Assembly (NCBI RefSeq): GCF_963169125.1
Contig: NC_084794.1
Coordinates: 158,857,858-158,921,857, forward strand
DNA length: 64,000 nucleotides
Reading direction: 5' to 3'
Source of the DNA: Humulus lupulus
Lineage: Eukaryota; Streptophyta; Magnoliopsida; Rosales; Cannabaceae
This document shows, one piece after another, positions 57,600 through 64,000 of the stretch. The notes under the pieces were generated by a model that searched no databases, was not told the origin of the DNA, and worked only from the letters and a program-made list of their open reading frames with translations. The translations under genes were made by a program, and so were the position numbers. Each line of letters begins with the position of its first letter. The first letter of the stretch is position 1.

Positions 57600-58345
57600 A
57601 CCTATGTGTATGAAAATCTAGTAGCTGAATTTGATTAAGATAATGAAAAGGGATCGGGGGACGATTTTGAAGCGTATTATAGTGTAGAATTGTTGAATTA
57701 GAGGTCAGACATTTTTCAAGTTGAACAAGTACAAGAAGAGTCGTACGTCGTATTACGTAGGTGCGCCTACCATGTGAAGCATGTCGAACACCTAGCATAA
57801 GAAGTAGTCAACCTGCTACAATAAAAGATCATAGAAGATGGAGTGCACCAATGATTACAATAGAAGATATTATGGCCTCTAGTCAAACACAGACCTCCTC
57901 ATACGGTGCACCAGCGGAAGAAATAAACTATGGGAAGACTTTTGAGGACAAGATTGATTTGTAAACCAAATCGGCTCTCTTCACAATGAAGAATAATTTT
58001 GAGTTTGCGGTGAAATTTTTTGTTAATGATATGTGGTATATCACTTGCAATCCTTACCGTGGTTGGAGATTGAGGGGGAAAAAAACTAGCTCAATACTTT
58101 ATGTTTGAGAACAATGTCTTCAATAGTGTACATACGTGCTCACTAGAAATTTGACGGAAAGACCACTGTCAAGTTGCACTGTGGGTCGTTGGGTAACTTA
58201 TCAAGAACAAATATTCTGCTGATGAGACTAGCTACATGGCAAACAACATAAGTTAGCATATGAAGAAAAATTATGGGATCGATATGAGTTATGAAAAGGC
58301 ATGGAGATGCAGAGAGAATGCAGTTATATATGTTAGGGGGACATC
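57600..58345 (+). pseudogene. MULE (MuDR-like) transposase N-terminal fragment
   Basis: Transposase of Mutator-like DNA transposons. Readable blocks: GKTFEDKIDL, stop TAA at 57962-57964, then MKNNFEFAVKF, MWYITCNPYRGWRLRGKK, and in a shifted frame VFNSVHTCSLEI, RKDHCQ, WVVG, LIKNKYSADETSYMANNI and MKKNYGIDMSYEKAWRCREN. These are the DNA-binding and N-terminal blocks common to plant MULE transposases. The catalytic domain, zinc finger and terminal inverted repeats are absent; homology ends near 58345. At least one frameshift (about 58085) and two stops. Confidence 0.75.
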
Positions 58346-58567
58346 TTCTTAAAGTTAGGGGTAGTGCCGTCCCCAATAGCCTCTTCATCATCCTCACTTA
58401 GCTCGGGATAAAGCGGAGCATCACCCTCAGACAGGGTGTTGTAATAATCCATCTCTGCAGAATGAGGCTTCAACAAGGGTAACACGATCAACTACAACCA
58501 ACAATAACCATTGATTTAAGTCAAATTATCTTAAAATCGATTCAATCAAGTAAACAAAACTGCTTAT
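58346..58567 (-). other. Unassigned sequence with a short acidic minus-strand frame
   Basis: The minus strand reads MDYYNTLSEGDAPLYPELSE and on through an acidic stretch to a stop near 58332, about 40 codons. Not recognised; could be an exon relic or chance. Confidence 0.25.
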
Positions 58568-60805
58568 TGTAACACCCTGGATAACCAAGACCTTTACACT
58601 GTGTATTTGAAATAGTGCAAGACTTGCTAATCAATTCATTTGAACAAAAATGTGATCCTAAGGTCAACCATCAGGTTAGGGTTAAAATATTTTGATCATA
58701 AATGGTTAGTTTTCATTAAAACAGATGTTTCATACATGGGATCCCAAAAACAGGGTATAAGTAATAATTTCCAATCTCCAAAAGATAATACAACCAAAAG
58801 CCACACTCTAATGGCAAAACACAAGTTTTAGGGCTCTGTCCCTACACTTTCCCTCGGTCGTGGTAGACGAGCAACTGACTATGTACACTTCACCCCTAGA
58901 GCTCTTCAACTTAGGTTTAGTCCAATTTCCTTTTGCCTTTACCTGTATCACGTAGCACCCGTGAGCCAAGGCCCAGCAAAAAAACCATAATCAACAAACA
59001 CATATACAGTAGTAGAACCCAATCAATCTTAATGCAGTCATTCAAAAATTCAACAGAATATAAGCATCAAACTAATAGTAGTAAACATGTATTTTCAAGA
59101 ATATATTTTAATTAGTAATACAAATGCTCAAGGTCGGCGCCCTTAGGCCGAGCCTTCTGTTTATTAAGCTGACCCCGACTCGCCTGACTCACTTAGGTCG
59201 AGTCCATTGTTTATTTAAGTGACCTTGACTCACATTCGCCGAGTCGCGTCCAATGCGCTAATCATCTACCCCGACTCCCTTAGGTTGTACATTCACATTT
59301 CACATAATAACAATACAGTTAAACAACACATATATCCAAATTCAAGGAACCTTAGTCCCAAACACATCCACATGGGTGCAGTTTTCTTACCTCCAATCCT
59401 GAGTGGAGAATTAAGAACGGTTCCGAGCATGATCCTCAGTCCTAAGCCTTAGCGATAAACCTAGTAACTGTGTCAATGGGTAACCATCAATTTATAATCC
59501 TAATGAATACTTATGGAACAAATATTAGCCTTCGGGACTTCGAATTCGACTAAATCGGGTTGTAGAATTCATCCCAAGCTCCTAGGTTTGAATCCCCGAG
59601 CCTCCCCGAGCCTAAACCCTTATCTTCCCTTAATTTCCCATTTAGGGCCGCGACTTGCCCTTGAGGTCCGCGACTCGCCCCTAAGGCAGAGGCCAAGTCC
59701 TCCTTGATGGAGGACACGGGCCACGACCTGAGCCCCTAAACCTAGAAAAACTACCTCTTCTCAGCATTCTTCCCCAGCTAACTCCTAAAAATTCAACCCC
59801 AATCATACTCCCATACCAAAACCAAGCCCACTAACGAGTCTAGGATCCTTAGTCATGTATCTTAAGCACAAAATATCAAAGAAAATTCTACAAAAACTCC
59901 CATCCAACCATCAACAAATTCATTCCTTAAAAACCTCAACCAACTAATCTTATAAGCCTGAATTCTTAATAGGAACCAGACAAAATTCCTTACCTTGATG
60001 ATGCTGTTGCTATTCCTGAGTGTCCCTTAGAGTCTTGACCTCAATTTCCCAAATCCTCATGCTAGATTCCCTGGCTCTAACCTTCAAATCATCAACACTT
60101 CTTAAAACACAAGAGAGGGAGAGATAAATCAGGTAGGAGAGAGAGAAACAAAACTAAGGGAATGTTTGAGAATTTCCTAGTTCTTCCCAGAATTTCCTCT
60201 AAGTTAATTAACCTTATCCCCTAAACAAAAGACCAAACTACCCCTTGAATTACTTGGTCCTTTAATTTGTTCTAAGGGTTAGTCTTTTCCCGATTCCCGA
60301 TAATTCCTCAAGTGTTCCTAACATTTACCAATTAATCTTGTCGTGTCCAATTAATTACCAAATACTTACTAATTATCCAATAAATCCCAAAATATCCTCT
60401 AAATTCCCCAAAAATACCCCCAGGCTCCCCCGAGCCGAGTATTTAATCCCTGCTGTGACTATTTCGCTAATCCGCTCACTAGGACCGTCTCGAGCCATAT
60501 ACTGCAAATATATATCCACATAATAATGTGGTCTCAACCATTTATCGCATATAATTAAATTTATGTCCTCAATGGGCCAACATTACAAATATGGCCTTAT
60601 GAAAACTAAAGGGCCGACATGCATATTTAATCCTCATAAACATGCATATAACATACTCACATAATCATAATAATCATGCATGCCACATAGTTACGCATTT
60701 AACAAATTAAACACACATATAAACCAATTATGCCCTCTTGGCATGCTAATGAAGGTGCTAAACCCTATTATGCTAAACCCTATTAGCAATTTTTAGGTCG
60801 TTCCA
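58568..60805 (-). repeat. 3' LTR of the second family T element
   Basis: 2238 bp, TGTAACACCC to GGTCGTTCCA; the last bases are mutated from GTTACA. Direct comparison with 32532-34108 shows the same subfamily (CCGAGCCTAAA, ATAATGTGGTCTCAACCATT). Confidence 0.85.
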
Positions 60806-60820
60806 ACTAACCCCTCGAAG
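60806..60820 (-). other. Polypurine tract of the second family T element
   Basis: Minus strand CTTCGAGGGGTTAGT next to the LTR. Confidence 0.6.
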
Positions 60821-61313
60821 TCCAATACATATTCTCTAAGCATGTCTTCCAATACCTGAATTATTCTCTCAAACTATCCATCTGTTTGAGGATGAAAGAC
60901 TGTACTGAACATCAACTGAGTCCCCATAGCCTTCTGCAAACCACCCCAAAACTTGGAGGTAAATATGGGATCACGGTATGATACTATATAGATTTAGGAA
61001 CCCCATGGAGACGTACATTCTCCCTCACATACAACTTTGCGTACTGATACACAATATAGGTCATCTTCACTAGTAAGAAGTGAGCTGAGTTGGTGTATCT
61101 ATCTATTATCACCCACACCGAGTCATGCAACCCCACTGTCCTGGGTAAACTTCCCACAGAATCCATAGTAATGTCCTCCCACTTCCATTCGGGAATACCC
61201 CAAGGTTGTAGCAACCCCGCTGGTCATTGATGAGTCCACTACATCTTTCTTCATCCCAGGCTACCAATATAAGGTTCGTAGAACCTGATACATCTTTGTG
61301 GTGCCTGGATGGA
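60821..61313 (-). pseudogene. Integrase core fragment, family T
   Basis: Minus strand: WGIPEWKWEDITMDSVGSLP, SVWVIIDRYTNSAHF (first catalytic Asp), [15 protein letters not shown], then in other frames the SDRDP-equivalent and the Gln-Thr-Asp-Gly block near 60890. Stops and a shift near 60985. About 700 bases coding the integrase end and chromodomain, present at 15524-16230 in the other copy, are deleted. Confidence 0.75.
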
Positions 61314-61318
61314 GTGAG
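61314..61318. repeat. TSD GTGAG, left copy
   Basis: Equals 61905-61909. Confidence 0.92.
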
Positions 61319-61904
61319 TGATAAGGACACAAGGACTAAAGATCCAAGTCTAGTTCCAGTTGGTCCGGTGACGAGGGCGCGAGCCAAAAGACTCAGTTTA
61401 GGAGCTTGATGAGTCTTATTGTATTTTGTCATCTTGTATTTTTTTTATTTAGTCTTTGTTTATTTTATGAAAAGTCAAACACTTGACTTGTGTGAGTCCA
61501 AGAGTCTTTTTTTTTGTAATTTTCGGTTTTCATTAGGAAGACAAAGGGCTTGTCTTTAATTTTCGGTTTTCTTTAGGAAGACAAAGGGGCTTGTCTTGAT
61601 ATAATTTTCGGCTATATTAGGCCTTGTAAACGTTTGGGAAAATCAGATTATGATGAAATGAAATTTGTGAATTTTTCTTCTTGAGTTCTTGAAGAAACTA
61701 TTAGAACTTATCAAGGGGTTCCTTGTGGCATTCAACCTGACTTATCAAACGGATTCACATCCCCGTTTGTGGCGTCTTCCTCATACCAAGGTTCGTGCTT
61801 GGCTAAGCATTGGGTCGCGGTTCTTCATTCCAATTATGTGTGTTCTTGGTGGCTGCCATATTTGGTGTCGGGTTTCACCACAATCGTTGGTGCGATTCGT
61901 ATCA
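61319..61904 (+). mobile_element. Family C solo LTR, type B
   Basis: 586 bp, TGATAAGG to GATTCGTATCA, perfect TSD GTGAG. Two VNTR units, the smallest LTR of the family here. Both ends carry point changes (TGATAAGG; TGCGATTCG). Confidence 0.92.
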
Positions 61905-61909
61905 GTGAG
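61905..61909. repeat. TSD GTGAG, right copy
   Basis: Equals 61314-61318. Confidence 0.92.
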
Positions 61910-63308
61910 TATGGGGTAGTATGGGATTCATACCCACATCTGTCGAGACACAAATCTTACCCTTATACTGTAATAAACCAGTCTCTGAATTATCTACCTC
62001 AGCTAGAACATTCCCTCTGACCTCCTACAACTATGCATCCACCTGACCCTCTCTTATCCTCTCTAGAAGGGTTTACTGTAAGGTGATATTTGCCAACCAG
62101 CCCACAACCAGTTCTATCCTCTCTCTAGCCATCTCCTCTGCCAACGCCTTTGATATTTATGTAGAGCTAAATAACTGTCCCGGGCCCCTTCAACTCAATG
62201 AGTCTGCCACTACATTGACTTTCTCTGGGTGGTAAAGGATATCACAATCATAGTCCTTCACCAAATTTAGCCAACGTCTCCGCCTTATATTCAAGTCCTT
62301 CTGGGTGAAGAAATACTTCAAACTCTTATGATCGGTGTATATCTCGCACTTCTGCTCATACAAGTAATGTCGCAAAACTTTTAGTGAGAATACCACCGTA
62401 GCCAATTCCAGATAATGGGTAGTGTACCGCTACTCATACATCTTCAAGTACCGTGATGCATAAGCAATAACCATCTCATTCTGCACAACACGCTTCCCAA
62501 TCCTAATCTCGATGCATCACAGTAGACTACGATCTTCCCTCCCTCCGAAGGAAGACTCAACACAGGAGTAGTAGTTAATCATCACTTCAGTTCCTAGAGG
62601 CTATCCTCACTCTTATCTGACCAGACGAACTTCAAGTTCTTCCGTGTCAATTTTGTCATTGGTGCAGCAATCTTTGAAAACCCTTACAAGAACAGTCTGT
62701 AATATCCCGCTAATCCAAGGAAACTCTTAACCTCCGAGGCGTTCCTTGGCCTCAGCCATTCTCTAACGGCCTCAACCTTAGCTGGATCCACCTTAATCCC
62801 ATCTTCAACAACAATGTGTCCAAGGAATTTCACTTCTAGTAGCCAGAACTTGCACTTCTTAAACTTGGCATACAACTGATAATCTCTCAATCTCTGTAGT
62901 ACCTGTCGAAGATGCTGTTCATGCTTTGCCTCTGTACTGGAGTAGACCAAGATGTCGTCGATGAAGACAAAATGATCAAAGAATTCCTTGAACACCCAGT
63001 TCATCAGATCCATGAATGTTGTTGGGGAATTGGTTAGACCAAACGACATGACCAAGAATTCATAATGCCCATACCCCATTCGGAAGGCCATCTTTGGAAT
63101 ACCTTTATCCTTGATCCTCAGCTGGTGATAACCAGATCGAAGATCAATCTTCGAGAATACCATCTTTCCCTGCAGCTAATCGAATAGGTCATCGATCCTT
63201 GGTAAGGGGTACTTATTCTTGATGGTCAACTTGTTTAACTCTCTGTAGTCTATACACATTCTCAAAGTCCCTTCCTTCTTCTTCACAAACAACACTGGAG
63301 CACCCCAT
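61910..63308 (-). pseudogene. RT and RNase H of the second family T element
   Basis: [70 protein letters not shown], catalytic FIDD in [10 protein letters not shown] (shortened by two residues just before it). RNase [21 protein letters not shown] and VNVVADSLS (62190-62405). TAG at 63176-63178 after LFD; shifts between 62406 and 62683. The piece 61910-62189 is the linker to the integrase finger. Confidence 0.83.
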
Positions 63309-63923
63309 TGATACGAACCACACCAACATTGTGATGAAACCCGACACCAAATATGGAACAGCCACCAAGAACATACGAGATTGGAATGGAACCGCGACCC
63401 AATGCTTAGCCAAGCACGAACCTTGGTATGAGGAAGACGCCACAAACGGGGATGGAATCCGTTTGATAAGTCAGGATGAACGCCACAAGGAATCTCCTTG
63501 ATAAGTTCAAAAGTTTCTTCAAGAACTCAAGAAGAAATAAACTCACAATTTCATTCAACATAATCTGCCTTTTCACATTGTTTTGGCAGTCCTTATAAGG
63601 ACGAAAATTACATGAAAACAAGACCCTTGGTCTTCCTAATGAAAGCACCATAAACAAGACCTTTCTTTCGGCTCACACAACTCTTCAGCTCACAAAACAA
63701 GACCTTTCGGCTCACACAACTCTTCAGCTCACACAAGTCAAGTGTTTGACTTTTACAAAATAAAGAAAGACCAAATAACAAAAATAACGTGAATAAATTA
63801 AAAATACAAGATGACAAATACAATAAGACTCATCAAGCTCCTAAACTGAGTCTTTTGGCTCGCGCCCTCGTCACCAGACCAACTGGAACTAGACTTGGAT
63901 CGTTAGTCTTGGTGTCCTCATCA
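63309..63923 (-). repeat. 3' LTR of a further family C element (NA4, continues to the right)
   Basis: 615 bp, plus-strand TGATACGAACC to GGTGTCCTCATCA, type B. Left flank CCCAT (63304-63308) is the expected TSD; the right copy lies outside. In place of most VNTR units it has a duplicated segment with TCGGCTCACACAACTCTTCA (about 63655-63735). Confidence 0.9.
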
Positions 63924-64000
63924 TTCCCCCCCTCTTGAGAAGGATTTGTCCTCAAATCTTCACTTGCATCAAAAGGACTCAAATCAGAAACATTAAAAGT
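63833..64000 (-). CDS. C-terminal end of family C polyprotein, partial
   Basis: Minus-strand frame entering from the right edge: [40 protein letters not shown], then TRARAKRLSLGA and TGA at 63833-63835 inside the LTR. It is the short-tail form found in the pol-less elements. Whether RT is present cannot be seen here. Confidence 0.8.
   Translation of the reverse strand, partial: TFNVSDLSPFDASEDLRTNPSQEGGNDEDTKTNDPSLVPVGLVTRARAKRLSLGA
63924..63937 (-). other. Polypurine tract of NA4
   Basis: Minus strand CAAGAGGGGGGGAA-type tract next to the 3' LTR. Confidence 0.85.

Larger units (their letters stand above)
58568..63308 (-). mobile_element. Second family T element, internally deleted
   Basis: Minus strand: 3' LTR 58568-60805, PPT-like sequence, integrase core piece, RNase H and RT. 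The chromodomain and integrase C-terminal part are missing between the PPT and 60830. It is split by a family C solo LTR at 61319-61904 and ends at 63308, where another family C element (LTR 63309-63923) is inserted in RT. Many stops; older-looking than the copy at 13319. Confidence 0.83.

Overview
The window is plant nuclear DNA made almost entirely of nested LTR retrotransposons and their remains. I see no host protein-coding gene, tRNA or rRNA gene. The evidence is plant-type Ty3/gypsy gag-pol domains, LTRs with TG..CA ends and 5-bp target-site duplications (TSDs), a Met-tRNA-type primer binding site (PBS), polypurine tracts (PPTs), plant Copia LTRs and a MULE transposase remnant. Density and nesting suggest pericentromeric or other gene-poor heterochromatin (inference). 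The species cannot be named from the sequence.

Four retroelement groups recur, with working names. Family C is a CRM-like chromovirus (clade inferred). Its LTRs run TGATGAGG...TTCGTATCA, and its Gag-Pol reading frame ends inside the 3' LTR. Family T is a Tekay/Del-like chromovirus with long LTRs, TGTAACGACCC...GTTACA. Family R is Tat/Retand-like Ty3/gypsy with an extra (archaeal-type) RNase H. The fourth group is Ty1/Copia LTRs, TGTTGG...CCAACA.

Layout. 1-12838: minus-strand family R element, entering from the left, 5' LTR at 12003-12838, interrupted by a T solo LTR (3710-5616, TSD CGAGC) and a pol-less C element NA1 (6428-11142, TSD TTGCT). 12843-13318: family R LTR piece. 13319-18042: minus T element, 3' LTR plus pol, cut off in RT. 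18043-19045: 26-bp minisatellite split by a C solo LTR. 19046-20176: family R LTR, primer site and gag start. 20177-27577: the one full-length C element, with three nonsense codons. 27578-32531: second C pol fragment split by a 3.3-kb solo LTR (TSD ATGGC). 32532-40495: T LTR pieces, family R gag pieces and two Copia LTRs. 41542-50944: pol-less C element NA3 (TSD TTAAG) with another pol-less element NA2 nested in its gag in the opposite orientation (TSD GATTG), all inside a degraded coding remnant (40496-41541 and 50950-53304). 53305-57042: T LTR with a palindromic minisatellite and a C solo LTR (TSD ATTAA). 57043-58567: MULE remnant and unassigned DNA. 58568-63308: second minus T element with a C solo LTR (TSD GTGAG). 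63309-64000: 3' end of a further minus C element.

The most interesting system is family C. Three copies (NA1, NA2, NA3) lack RT, RNase H and the integrase catalytic core, with the same join. They keep Gag, protease, the integrase GPY/F-like end and an LTR-encoded tail in one reading frame. All have perfect TSDs, so the pol-less form was mobile, presumably using enzymes from an autonomous relative such as 20177-27577. The pol-less copies also carry a distinct LTR type, with a 104-bp deletion that shortens the encoded tail.
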